Positions 24,256-35,399 of a stretch of 64,000 nt of DNA are shown piece by piece. Position numbers and translations under genes: made by a program. The notes beneath the pieces are model-generated. The model was not told where the DNA came from and did no database searches. It worked only from the letters and a program-made list of their open reading frames with translations. The stretch spans positions 83,949,672 to 84,013,671 of the forward strand of contig NC_079212.1 in the NCBI RefSeq assembly GCF_029633865.1, in the 5' to 3' direction. This stretch comes from Lampris incognitus. Lineage: Eukaryota > Chordata > Actinopteri > Lampriformes > Lampridae. Numbering within the stretch: position 1 is the stretch's first letter; each line of letters begins with the position of its first letter.

Positions 24256-25725
24256 TCAGGACGACGTGTGTGAGATGCATGATCCACCTTGAAGGAGCAT
24301 ACAGTTGAGGATACGACGGGCGATTCCATTCATGCGCTCCCATGCACCCCCCATGTGAGAAGAGTGGGGTGGGTTGAATACCCAGGTACAGTTGTGCTCC
24401 CGGAGATACTTTTCCACGGTCTCTGAGCTGGAGCTTGGTTTATCCATCTTGAGTTCTCTGCAGGCGCCGATGAAGTTAGTGCCTTGGTCTGAGCATATTT
24501 GTTTCGCTGGGCCTCTGATAGCAAAGAACCTTCTCAGGGCATTAATGAAACTGCGGGCACTCATAGTCTCTATTACTTCGATGTGCATGGATCTTGTGCA
24601 CATGCATGAGAACCCGACAGCCCATTTTTTGCTGTTGGCGTGTCCTTCTCTGGTACGACGTGAGGTAACGTCCCATGGTCTGAAGACACCCACACCGACA
24701 TAGGTGAACGGAGGGGCTACTTGGAGATGCTCGGCAGGCAGAGCTGCCATTTGTTGGTGTTCTATCTTCCCGTGAAGCTTCTTGCAGGTAACGCACTTGA
24801 AGAGAAGGCTGCTGATGCATCTTTTAGCTCCGATCAACCAGAGCCCAGCTGCTCTGACGGTGCCCTCTGTAAAGTGCCTCCCTTGGTGTTTTATGGTCTC
24901 GTGATGATCTCGCACGAGCAGCGTCGCGAGGTGATGACAACCTGGGATGATGATGGGGCTCGTTTCTTCAGTTGCTAGCTTGGACTGAGCTGTGCGGCCT
25001 CCAACTGTGAGGAGCCCATGGTTGTCGACAATACGGTTTAGCTTCAGCAGACTACTCCGAGAGGGAAGACTTTGTTTGGAGGCTATGTTCTTCAGTTCTT
25101 CAGCATAGTGCTCATGTTGGACGCTCTCCATCACAAGGATCTTGGCTCTATCCAGCTCCTCCTCTGAAGGGCCTCTTTGACAGATACACCATCCACGGCA
25201 GCTGCCCTCTTGGGCAGGCAGGGCAAAGGAGCGAGCAATATGGATCAAGCATGAGACTGTGGGGATGAGAGTGGTCCACTTTGAGAAATGCTCGAAGCGA
25301 TTGGGGTTCAACAGGTCTTGAGAGACTAAGGTGAGGTTCACAGCAACCTCGGGGCACACATCGGAGTCAGAGGCAGGGTTGACAAGGTTGAATGTCTCTT
25401 GGGGTTCGAAAGAGTGGGGCGATGGATTCCGAAGAAAGGCTGGTCCAGAGAGCCATGTCGTGCTGCTCAGGAGAGTTGTTGGGATAGACCTAGACCCATA
25501 GTCAGCTGGGTTGTCATCAGTCGGAACATGCCTCCGGTCTGGAGATGTGGACTGCCAGATCCTCTGAACTCTGTTGTTTACGTAGACATAGAACCACCTT
25601 TCTTGATTATGAATGTACCCCAAGAATACCTTGCTGTCTGAGTAGTATATGGTGTGGTGGAACTCCAGGTCCATCTCTTCAACGATCAACTCTGCGATCT
25701 CGACTGCAAGTACTACTGCACACAA
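24256..25725 (-). pseudogene. BEL/Pao pol: RNase H and integrase part
   Basis: This 489-aa open frame starts within RNase H (LCAVVLAVEIAELIVEE-like; YYSDSKVFLGYI) and runs through an H2C2-type integrase zinc region (KCVTCKKLHGK) to the integrase core. The core keeps the second Asp (ICSDQGTNFIGA) and the Glu (SHMGGAWERMNGI), but the usual first catalytic Asp position reads YVGVGVF, with Gly instead. The enzyme is therefore probably inactive. It is joined to the RT part only by frameshift. Confidence 0.88.
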
Positions 25726-25807
25726 TTCCAGTCTAGGAATTGAGAGGTCTGGTTGGGGTGCCAGCTTGGCTTTTCCAAAGATGAAGCCAACCTCAGTCTG
25801 TCTCTTT

Positions 25808-27619
25808 TCAGTGGTGGCTTTCAGGTAAGCTACTCCTGCAATGGCCTTCGTAGAGGCATCCGCGAAGACACAAAGCTTCCTTGAGTACAGTGCCAGAAGG
25901 TGAGAAAGACATATAGGTGCAGGGTATCTGGAGCTCCTGTAGATCTTTTAGCGAGTCTCTCCACTTTGTCCACTCTGCTTCCATGCTTCTGGGAAGGGGT
26001 GAGTCCCAGTCCTCGGCTTGCTTGGAGTGGTCCCTCAGGGGCAGTCTGCCTTGTATTGTGACAGGGGCTAAGAGACAGAGGGGGTCATGTAGGCTGTTCA
26101 CCATAGACAGCACCCCTCTACGGGTGAAGGGCTTCTTCTCATCCATGCTCTGGAATGTGAACTTGTCTGAGGCAATGTTCCAGGACACTCCGAGGCTGCA
26201 TTGAAGAGGAAGGTCATCACTAACAAGGTTGAGGTCCTTGATACCCTTAGCACGATCTTCCAGAGGGAATGCTTCTATCACAGCAGGTCTGTTGGAGGCT
26301 ATTTTATGCAGCCTGAGGTTCGACTCTGCAAGCATCCTTTGGGCACGTCTGAGGACACCGATGGCTTCTGCTTCGGTAGGGAAAGACTCCAGTGCATCGT
26401 CTACATAGAACTCTCATTCGACGAACCTTCTCACGTTGCTACCAAAGTTCTCTTCTTTCTCCTTGGCCGCTCTCCTCAGGCCATATATGGAGACTGCTGG
26501 AGACGGGCTGTTGCCGAAGACATGGACGCGCATCCTGTAGTCCACAATGTCGCTGTTGGGGTTGTTATTGCAGAACCACAGGAAGTGCAGGAAGTCCCTG
26601 TGGTCTTCACGTACATTGAAACAGTGGAACATGTGCTGAATGTCAGCAGTGACAGCGACAGGTTCCTTCCGAAATCTCATGAGCACCCCCAAAAGGCTAT
26701 TGTTGAGATCGGCGCCACCGAGGGGCACGTCGTTGAGAGAGACTCCCTCGTAAGGTGCACTGGAGTCGAAAACCACACGGATTTGGTCTGGCTTCTTTGG
26801 TTGGTAGACTCCAAATGATGGGAGATACCAACACTCCTGGCCCTTCTGTAGGGGTGAAGTGATCTCTGCATGTTTGTTGGTAAGCATCTTCTCGACGAAC
26901 TCTACGTAGTGGGCTTTCATCTGTGGCTGCTTGTCTAGATTGTGGCAGAGAGAGTTGAGACGGCTTCGGGCATACTCCCTGTTGTTGGCCAGTCGTTTCC
27001 GTGGGGACTGGTAGGGTAGGGGTGCGACCCAGCTTTTAGACTCATTTTGGCGACACTCATTGTCCATGATCTGCAGGAATCTCAGGTCATCCATCGAAGG
27101 AGCAAGCTTGTGGTCGCTGGTTGTGTGAAGGAAGACCGACTGACCCAGGTTCTCTCCATCGAGTGTCTTCTGTGTGCTGTCTAGGGCAGCTGACACCGGG
27201 TAGCTGTGGGCAAATGTCTCTTTCACCTGGACCTGGCTGGTGCACGGGCTGAGAAAGCTGGGGCGTCCACTTTCCAGAATGGAGGTTCTGAAAGTTCTGA
27301 CGTGAGGTGCCTTGTGTGCTCCTCCAAGGCACACATAGCCAATGACGACCCATCCAAGATCCAGTCTTTGGGCGAATGGGGCGTCATGAGGACCGTTTAT
27401 CTGGCTCCTGGCTTTGTGTGCTCTCAGAATGTCTCTGCCAAGCAACAGGAGTATGCCTGCATCCGGATCCAGGGGTGGGATCTCGTCTGCAATCCATTTC
27501 AGGTGCCTGTGGTGGCAAGCGGCATTGGGAGTTGGAATCTCCGACCGTTTGTTTGGGACCTGATTGCATCCGAGTAGTGTGGGGAGAGGGAAACTGACCT
27601 TCTCATCTGCTGATTCCAC
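25808..27619 (-). pseudogene. BEL/Pao pol: protease end and reverse transcriptase, with stop and frameshifts
   Basis: Frame 26414-27619 ends the retropepsin-like DUF1758 region (DLGWVVIG) and enters RT (WYLPSFGVYQPKKPDQIRVV; VTADIQHMFHCF). A TGA stop at about 26412 lies just before FYVDDAL, the YVDD catalytic box. Frame 25808-26335 continues with LCLLAPVTIQGR. A frameshift near 25870 leads to the RNase H frame. Confidence 0.88.
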
Positions 27620-27713
27620 AGTGTAGCCCCAGGCTTTTCTGCCGGCTGTCTCCTTGAGTCCTGTACATGTCTTGAGTGTTTACGGCGATGTTTTGAGGGT
27701 GTACGGGGACTCA

Positions 27714-29535
27714 TTACCTTGAAGATACTGAAGAACTCCGGTGTTGCCAAGGAACGGTTACTCTGCTCGTCCAGGATAGCATACATCCTTCTGGACTCCC
27801 CCCGACATCGTTGACTAGACAGATCTTCGAACATGCCCTAAGGCTCATTCCTTCTCCACATACTTCAGTGCAGTCAGATGTGACTTCCTGGTTGTCCACT
27901 TGTTCTCCCTCCCCGCCATTCTCTGAAGCAGGAGGAGACGACTTGGACTTCCAGGGAGCCAGGCCCAGGTGGAGTACTGAGGTGTGACGGTCGCTGCCAC
28001 ATTCGTTGCAGTCCACTTCTATGTCGCAGTCTCGAGCAAGGTGGGTTGTGGAGGAGCAGCCCCGGAAGCATATGTGATGGTCTTTGAGGAACTGTTTTCG
28101 CACTTCTAGAGTCTTCTCCCTGAAGCCTCTACATTTCTGCAGTGGGTGGGGTTTGTCGTGGATGGGGCAGTGCTTTCCAGGGTCAATATCTTTCTTTTGA
28201 TCTTCAATTTTCTCTGTAGGAGACACTTGCATCTTGTGTACTGATATAGCTGTCTTCCCTTGTCTGTCTGACCTCTCATTCCTTTCAGGTGCTGTGTGGT
28301 ATGGTGGGTGGTTGAAGCTGGGATCTGTTTTTACTCTGGCTTCCCTGCGGATAAAGTCAGCAAACACAGTGAATGGAGGGAAGGCTACATTGTTTTGTTG
28401 CTTGTATGTGGATCCAAATGATGCCCATTTATCCTGAAGATTGTATGGAAGTTTGTTGACGATGGGAACCACTCCTCTGGAGGTGTCCAGGTAAGACAGG
28501 CCGGGTAAGTAGCCATCTCTCTTTGCAGCTTCCACTTCTAGGAGCAGGTCACCCATGTCACGGAGCTTGTACCGGTCTTTCTGCATCACCTTTGGAAAGT
28601 CTTCAAGTTTATTGAAGAGAGCCCTTTCGATTGCCTCAGGTGAGCCATAGTATTCTTCCAGTCTCTGCCAAGCCATCATCAATCCTACCGGAGGGTGCCT
28701 GATGTTGACTGCTTTGAGCCTCTGTGCCTGTTCCGAACACTCCTTGACAAGCCATTTGATGAGAAGATCAAGTTCTTCTCCCGCTGACAGGCACAGGCCT
28801 GTGATGGCTCCGTTGAAGGTGGACTTCCATGCCCAGTAATTCTCTGGCTTGTCATTGAAATTCGTCAACCCTGAGGTCACCAACTGGCTCCTTGCAAGTG
28901 TCTGGGCTGACCGCTCTGTTCTGGTTATTATTATGATCACTGAGGGGTCATCGTTGATCTCTCTTGTCCGCTCCTCCGTCGTTCTGCCAGAGCAGCTCCA
29001 TTTTCATGGGAAGGTGTCTGTAGAGTGGGATGGATGCAGCAGGCTGCTGGGTGTGACTTGTGATTTGGAGCTCATAATAAGGTGAGGCATGTGAACTGAA
29101 TGGGTTGGACTTCAGGCTGGCTTGGTCCAGTACATAGTGTTCTATATGCTGAAGTTGTGTCTGGGGTGAGAGATGATTAAAGGCTCTACTGTCACGTCAC
29201 TGACGGTTTTGGTCCATCAAACCTGACTCCAGTATTTCTGCTTCAATCCGTGCAGCATCCTTTTCTACTTGAAGAGCCTCTAGTGTGGCTTCTATGCGGA
29301 CCTTTTCCACTGCTAGGTCAGCTTCCAGACGGGCCTTCTGTCATTTAAGTTCCATCTCCCCCTGAACATAGGCCATCTTGGAGATACCTGCCTCAGCCTT
29401 GGCTCGTGCTTTGGTGATGGCGAGTGATGATTTGAAACTACTTGATGATTTGGAGGAACGAGAACGTAATGAGTGGAGGTCCTCTTCTGTGGCACATCCT
29501 TCTAGCACTTCAGCATGTGCGCCTCCTTCTGCCAT
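27714..29535 (-). pseudogene. BEL/Pao gag with zinc knuckles
   Basis: The minus-strand start is near 29535 (MAEGGAHAEVLEGCATEEDL), with a charged coiled-coil-like N-terminus interrupted by a stop near 29340 and another break near 28950. The main frame 27714-28940 has the Pao gag core (NFNDKPENYWAWKSTFNGAI; EEYYGSPEAI) and Cys/His knuckles (HHICFRGCSSTTHLARDC). The protease frame begins downstream with ILDEQSNRSLA. Confidence 0.87.
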
Positions 29536-29674
29536 GGTGAGAGAAGATGTGTGGGCTCACTGAAGTGAGGACATCAGGAGAGGGTGTCGTGGAGGATTGC
29601 TCAATGCCTGTATGACGGTCCTTCAGTCTCTTATCCAGCCGCTCCCTTCTTACGGCTTGATGATATGCTGTTTT

Positions 29675-29992
29675 TTTCACTGTACTGGTCTCGGAGGATC
29701 TGAGCAATAACCCAACTATCCAGTCAGCTAAACTCTTCGGCAATCAATCATTTCAGGAGGCGGAGTGAAGTTTATGATGCTTACTTGCCAAAAGGTGAAA
29801 AAACATTGCGTGTATCAAGATGTAAGAATCAAGGATGGCGGATAACCTTTTGTGGCACACACGATGCACTGGTAAGACGGTATAACGCTTCCTGATTATA
29901 ATTTGTCGGTCGCGAAGGAAGTACTTCAAAATAAAAGCCCGTCGACAGAATAAAGGTCTCAACATAAACAATGACTAACAGAGTCCAGAACA
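29675..29992 (-). repeat. BEL/Pao 5' LTR (right side)
   Basis: It pairs with 23417-23726 and is followed on the right by ATAAC and then the satellite unit. It carries AATAAA-like motifs in both LTR copies. Confidence 0.9.
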
Positions 29993-31292
29993 ATAACAGA
30001 CCTCACAACCAGTCATCACTTTACATCCAGTAACAATACTGTAGTTGTAACGCACCTCACAACCAGTCCTCACTTCCAGTAACAATACTGTAACACACCT
30101 CACAACCAGTCATCACTTTACATCCAGTAGCAATACTGTAGTGATAACACACCTCACAACCAGTCATCACTTTACATCCAGTAACAATACTGTAGTTGTA
30201 ATGCACCTCACAACCAGTCATCACTTTACATCCAGTAGCAATACTGTAACACACCTCACAACCAGTCATCACTTTACATCCAGTAACAATACTGTAGCTG
30301 TAACACACCTCACAACCAGTCATCACTTTACATCCAGTAGCAATACTGTAGTGATAACACACCTCACAACCAGTCATCACTTTACATCCAGTAACAATAT
30401 TGTAGTTGTAACGCACCTCACAACCAGTCATCACTTTACATCCAGTAGCAATACTGTAACACACCTCACAACCAGTCATCACTTTACATCCAGTAACAAT
30501 ACTGTAGCTGTAACACACCTCACGACCAGTCATCACTTTACATCCAGTAGCAATACTGTAGTGATAACACACCTCACGACCAGTCATCACTTTACATCCA
30601 GTAACAATACTGTAGTGATAACACACCTCACGACCAGTCATCACCTTACATCCAGTAACAATACTGTAGTGATAACACACCTCACGACCAGTCATCACTT
30701 TACATCCAGTAACAATACTGTAGTGATAACACACCTCACGACCAGTCATCACTTTACATCCAGTAACAATACTGTAGTGATAACACACCTCACAACCAGT
30801 CATCACTTTACATCCAGTAACAATACTGTAGTGATAACACACCTCACAACCAGTCATCACTTTACATCCAGTAACAATATTGTAGTTGTAACGCACCTCA
30901 CAACCAGTCATCACTTTACATCCAGTAGCAATACTGTAACACACCTCACAACCAGTCATCACTTTACATCCAGTAACAATACTGTAGCTGTAACACACCT
31001 CACGACCAGTCATCACTTTACATCCGGTAGCAATACTGTAGTGATAACACACCTCACGACCAGTCATCACTTTACATCCAGTAACAATACTGTAGTGATA
31101 ACACACCTCACGACCAGTCATCACCTTACATCCAGTAACAATACTGTAGTGATAACACACCTCACGACCAGTCATCACTTTACATCCAGTAACAATACTG
31201 TAGTGATAACACACCTCACGACCAGTCATCACTTTACATCCAGTAACAATACTGTAGTGATAACACACCTCACGACCAGTCATCACTTTACA
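29993..31292. repeat. 54/45-bp minisatellite, right block, with 480-bp higher-order repeat
   Basis: The unit is the same as in 22272-23416. The pattern of variants (TATTGTAGTTGTAACGCACC, the 45-bp unit, GTAGCTGTAACACACC, CACGACC) repeats with an exact offset of 480 bases between about 30361-30840 and 30841-31290. Confidence 0.95.
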
Positions 31293-31560
31293 GGCAGCCG
31301 GTTAAAGACAGGCTGTGCTATGCTGTAATTTTATTGATTTTATATGAATGTACAACTGGATGTCCAGTAGTGGAAACAGACTAAACCACTGACTGATTTA
31401 TTTTTAACATGTTCTAGATACTATCACATTTGTGCTGAAGAATCAATATTAGATTTTATTTTATTAAATTATAGTATTGGACAAGAAACTCTTCTTCCAG
31501 TAATCAAATTGACATTGTAAGCAGTCAAGCAGTATGTCACCCGACTATTACTCTGTATAC
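31293..31560. other. Noncoding spacer
   Basis: AT-rich sequence without a recognisable feature lies between the satellite and the first hAT copy. Confidence 0.6.
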
Positions 31561-32496
31561 CAGGCACGTAGCCAGGTAGGTGGTTTTCGTGTCTGAACCC
31601 CCCCCCCCCGAAACCCCACGGCCCGTCTGAAATGGCACCAATAATTATTTAGTTATCGTTTTGATTATTTGTCACCGCCCCTGTAGCCTACTCATACACT
31701 GCGTCTATTGTGACTGACAGGCGTTAAACCTGTCAGTTAATTTGTTTCCAGACATGATGTATCTTATTGGTCTGTTTCGTAAAAGAAATAAAATCACAGG
31801 CTTTTGATTGGCTCAGGGGTCTGACGAGTCAGCTAAGCAACCTGCCACTGGTTATGCTAGCTAAATGGTCGATCTATAGTTTGCTTTTCAAAAGCAATGG
31901 AGCCGCCGAAAGCTACCTGTAAATCAGGCAAGAGCAGTAAAGTTAATATTCGTAAAATCAGTGATTTTTTTGTTTCAACGTGTCCCGACTCAAAAAAGAA
32001 AAAAAAGAACATTACAGATGATCTGGTCACTAACGTTTTCCGGAGCAAGTGTTAGCAGACCCGCCGTCCTCTACCTCGGAAACGTTTTCACACGACTTTG
32101 TGGATTATATTGGTGGGAAAATATCAGACGAACAGAGAAGAGAAAGATACTCACTGGACTGGACGGCCAATATCGGACAAACATTCCCTACAAAACTAGG
32201 AGGTAAACTACGTTTCCAACGTCATGGGATTGACCAGTTTAGCTGGCTAGTATACTCAACAAGGTCCGACGGTTGTTTTTGTAAGCACTGTGTTGCGTTT
32301 GCAGTCGAGCATGTGGGCAAGGGAGGGCACAGAAAAGCTGGCAAGCTAATTAATGTCCACTTCTCAGACTGGAAACATGCTTTAGAGACGTTCAAAGACC
32401 ATGCACAAAAGGCATATCACAAGGATGCAAGTTTGAAAGCGGACAATTTCCAAATGGTTCTCAACAATAAAATGGATGCAATTTCACGGAGGCTAG
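31561..32496 (+). mobile_element. hAT transposon copy 1, 5' part only
   Basis: It begins with the hAT terminus CAGGCACGTAGCCAGG and matches hAT copy 2 (35400-38296) almost base for base for about 936 bp. It includes the start of the transposase with SWLVYSTRSDGCFCKHC. It ends abruptly at GGAGGCTA, where LTR-like sequence begins. The rest is missing. Confidence 0.9.
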
Positions 32497-32729
32497 TGTA
32501 ACCAGGTTAAAATTAATGTTTTTATTTTATTTTGTTTGAGTATGAAATATCACCAAATCCTGTCTGTGTGCTGTTATTTGTGTTTACTACATTTTATTTT
32601 ATGTCATTATTTACTTTTATGTATGTTTTGCAACGACCGTCATATACGTGTACTGTCGCTTTAAGAGAGAGGTCTTGTGGGTACACGGAAGAGGGAACGC
32701 GGGAGAGGCCATTTTTGTTTTGTGGGAGG
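32497..32729 (+). repeat. LTR-like fragment of unknown element
   Basis: It begins TGTAACCAGG and has CGCTTTAAGAGAGAGGTC, a promoter-like motif common in fish LTRs, before the Gypsy LTR at 32730. It is absent from the second Gypsy copy, so it is not part of that LTR. Confidence 0.4.
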
Positions 32730-32939
32730 TGTAATGAATGAAAGGTCACGTGTTTAACTTGACCTACTCACGGATGTACGTGCAGTGCGTGTGACGTATA
32801 CAGGAAGTTAGAAGCGCATGTTATGAAGGTTGGATGTTGGATGAACGCTAGTAAAAGCTACACAGTTAAGAACCTACGAAGTCGGCTCGTTCTTGAATTA
32901 TTCTTATGTCAGTAAGACAAGGCGTCTACGGACATTACA
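32730..32939 (+). repeat. Gypsy 5' LTR, 210 bp (copy 1)
   Basis: It begins TGTAATG and ends CATTACA, a 7-bp inverted terminal motif. Its length and boundaries match those of the second copy (40263-40472). Confidence 0.88.
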
Positions 32940-35303
32940 TGGTGTCAGAATAGTCTGTGTATCTGAACACGAGCGGTCATGCCGAAGTTTAATCCGCCGA
33001 GTGAATTCAAGTTTGACTGCCCCGTTGAATGGCCGGAGTGGAGACAACGGTTTTCGCGCTTCAGGCTCGCGACAAAGCTGGATAAAGACGACGGGGAGAT
33101 TCAAGTGAGTTCGCTGATTTATGCAATGGGCAGCGAGGCTGAAAAGATATTCAGCTCGTTTGACTTCGCGGCGGAGGGTGATAAAGTGGACTATGATATC
33201 GTACTGAAAAAGTTCGACGACTACTTTATTCCCCGCCGTAACATCATACATGAGAGGGCGTGCTTCTATCAACGTAGCCAGCAGCCAGGAGAGACAGCGG
33301 AGATGTACATCCGGACATTGTATGAGCTGTCTGAACACTGTGAGTTTGGGGACAAGAGGGATGAACATATCAGAGATCGTCTGGTAGTGGGCATAAAAGA
33401 TAAGGTGCTCTCCCGTCAGTTCCAGCTCACAGCGGACCTTACTCTGGTGAAAGTCATTGAACAAGTGCGCCAGGCGGAGGCAATAACAAAGCAGCTCAGC
33501 CTCCAAGCTAACCAACCAGAGGCCCTGCTGGCTAACGTCAATGTTGTCCGATGGCGGGACGAACGCCAAAACAAAAAGGGCGGACAGCGTCATGGTGGCG
33601 GCAGTCCGGCAACCAACAAAGTAGACGAATGCGGGAGGTGCGGCAAGACGCAGCACACCGATGAGCGGAAGTGTCCTGCAACGAACAGTAAGTGCAACAA
33701 GTGTCATAAAAAGGGACATTGGGAGCGTGTATGTCACTCTAAAGCGGTGAGAGAAGTCACTGAAGAGGTTAAACAGCTGTACTTTCTGGGAGAAGTTGGC
33801 AAAGAGAGCAGTCAGGAAGATTGGACTGTTAGTTTAACAATAAGTGATGTACCAATAACCTTTAAAATTGACACGGGGGCTGACGCTACTGTTATCAACC
33901 AAGGGACATTTAAAAAGCTGAAGCCAAACATAAAACTGGGACCTCCTGACACATGCTTCATAAGCCCAGGTGGAAACATCAGCTGCATAGGACAGTTTCA
34001 AGCCACAACCAACTACAAGGAGAAACAATACTCCTTTCCAGTGTATGTGATCAAGGGGAGAGGCAGCTGTCTGCTGAGTCGTCCAGAGGCAGTGGAGATG
34101 GGTCTAGTGAAGCGGATGAATGAGGTCAGTGGAGTTTTCGGTTCAAGTGGACTGCTGAAAACAGACCCAGTGAAAATAGCTCTGGTGGAGGGTGCCCAGC
34201 CATACGCGGTGCATACCGCCAGACGGATACCGCTGCCACTTGTACCACTGGTTAAGAAAGAACTGCAGCGCATGGAAAATGAGGGCATTATCGAAAAAGT
34301 GACTCAGCCCACAGAATGGTGCGCCGCTATGGTGCCGGTGCTGAAACCGAACAAGAAAGAGGTTCGCTGCTGCGCTGACCTCAGGAGGCTGAATCGAGCG
34401 GTGAAACGTGAGAAATACGTGCTGCCCACTATGGAGGAAATAATGCCAAGGCTCGCAGGGTCAAAGTTCTTCACAACGTTGGATGCAGCAAGTGGGTTTT
34501 ACCAGATCCCCTTGCATGAAGACAGCAGGGGGCTCACCACTTTCATCACCCCATTTGGGAGGTATGCTTTCTGCCGCCTTCCATTTGGTATAACGAGTGC
34601 TCCAGAGATTTTCCAGAGAAAGATGGCGGAAACTCTGACCGGGCTAGAGGGCACAGAGGTGTACATGGATGACATCCTTATACATGGAGAGACTGAGGAA
34701 ATCCATGACCGGCGCCTAGCAGAGGCGCTGGGGGTCATTGAAACAGCAGGTCTCAAACTGAACCAAGCGAAATGCAAGTTCAAACAGAAACAAGTCCGCT
34801 TCCTTGGTCATATCATCAACGAGGCAGGCATCAGACCTGACCCGGACAAAGTGGCCGGAATAGAGAACTTTCCTCAGCCCCAGAACGTGACGGAACTCAA
34901 GAGGTTCCTCGGGATGGTGAACTATTTGGCAAAATACGTCCCAGAGCTGTCCACTGTAGGTCAGCCGCTTTATGGACTGCTTAAAGCAATGACAGAGTGG
35001 CTGTGGGGACCTGCACAGAACACAGCATTCCAAGACCTTAAAGCAGCACTCGCCACCGCCCCGGTACTCACCTTTTATGACGTCACTAAGGCTACGGTGG
35101 TGTCAGCAGATGCCAGCAGCTACGGGCTGGGGGGCGTTCTGCTCCAGCAGCACGGGGAACGCTGGAAGCCCGTGGCCTACTGCTCCCGACGGCTGAGTGA
35201 CGCAGAGACAAGGTACGCACAGATCGAGAAAGAGTGCTTAGCCAGCGTCTGGGCATGTGAAAGGTTCGAGAAGTACTTGTTTGGTGTTTACATCACCATC
35301 ACT
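32730..35303 (+). mobile_element. Gypsy-type LTR retrotransposon copy 1, 3'-truncated
   Basis: A 5' LTR (32730-32939) is followed by a TGGTGTCAGAATAG primer-binding-type sequence and a gag-pol frame. The copy ends in RNase H; integrase and the 3' LTR are missing. It is nearly identical to copy 2 at 40263-41857. Confidence 0.92.
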
Positions 35304-35363
35304 GCGTCTCCCCGTCGCAGCAAAAACATACAAGAGGACGAGGGTGAACATTTGACAAAATGA
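32979..35363 (+). pseudogene. Gypsy gag-pol, truncated in RNase H
   Basis: A single 794-aa frame runs from an ATG 39 bases after the LTR. The order is a gag core (residues 1-200), two Cys/His knuckles from about 218 ([29 protein letters not shown]), a retropepsin with [10 protein letters not shown] near 298, an RT with YMDDILIHG near 562, and RNase H starting [15 protein letters not shown] near 706. Gag and pol share one frame. From about 35303 the sequence stops matching RNase H, and the last 20 or so residues are read from unrelated DNA. There is no integrase. The upstream frame is intact, so it is young but defective. Confidence 0.92.
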
Positions 35364-35399
35364 TTATCAGTGGTGGTGTTTATTCCCCATGGTGAGGAG

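Larger units (their letters stand above)
23417..29992 (-). mobile_element. BEL/Pao LTR retrotransposon, near full length, degenerate
   Basis: The LTRs are 23417-23726 and 29675-29992, with ATAAC at 23412-23416 and 29993-29997 as a 5-bp target duplication. The minus-strand order is gag, aspartic protease, RT, RNase H, integrase, as in Pao. It lies inside the minisatellite; joining the flanks restores the satellite unit. Stops and frameshifts break the polyprotein. Confidence 0.95.

Noticed and set aside
22272..31292. CRISPR-like array
   Set aside because: The units are contiguous with no unique spacers, the host is a vertebrate and there are no cas genes.
30057..31328. Open frames of about 400 aa on both strands
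   Set aside because: They lie in a minisatellite with units of 54 and 45 bp. Both are multiples of three, so frames stay open without selection.
32904..33737. 277-aa minus-strand frame, repeated at 40437-41270
   Set aside because: It is antisense to Gypsy gag. It recurs only because the two Gypsy copies are nearly identical.
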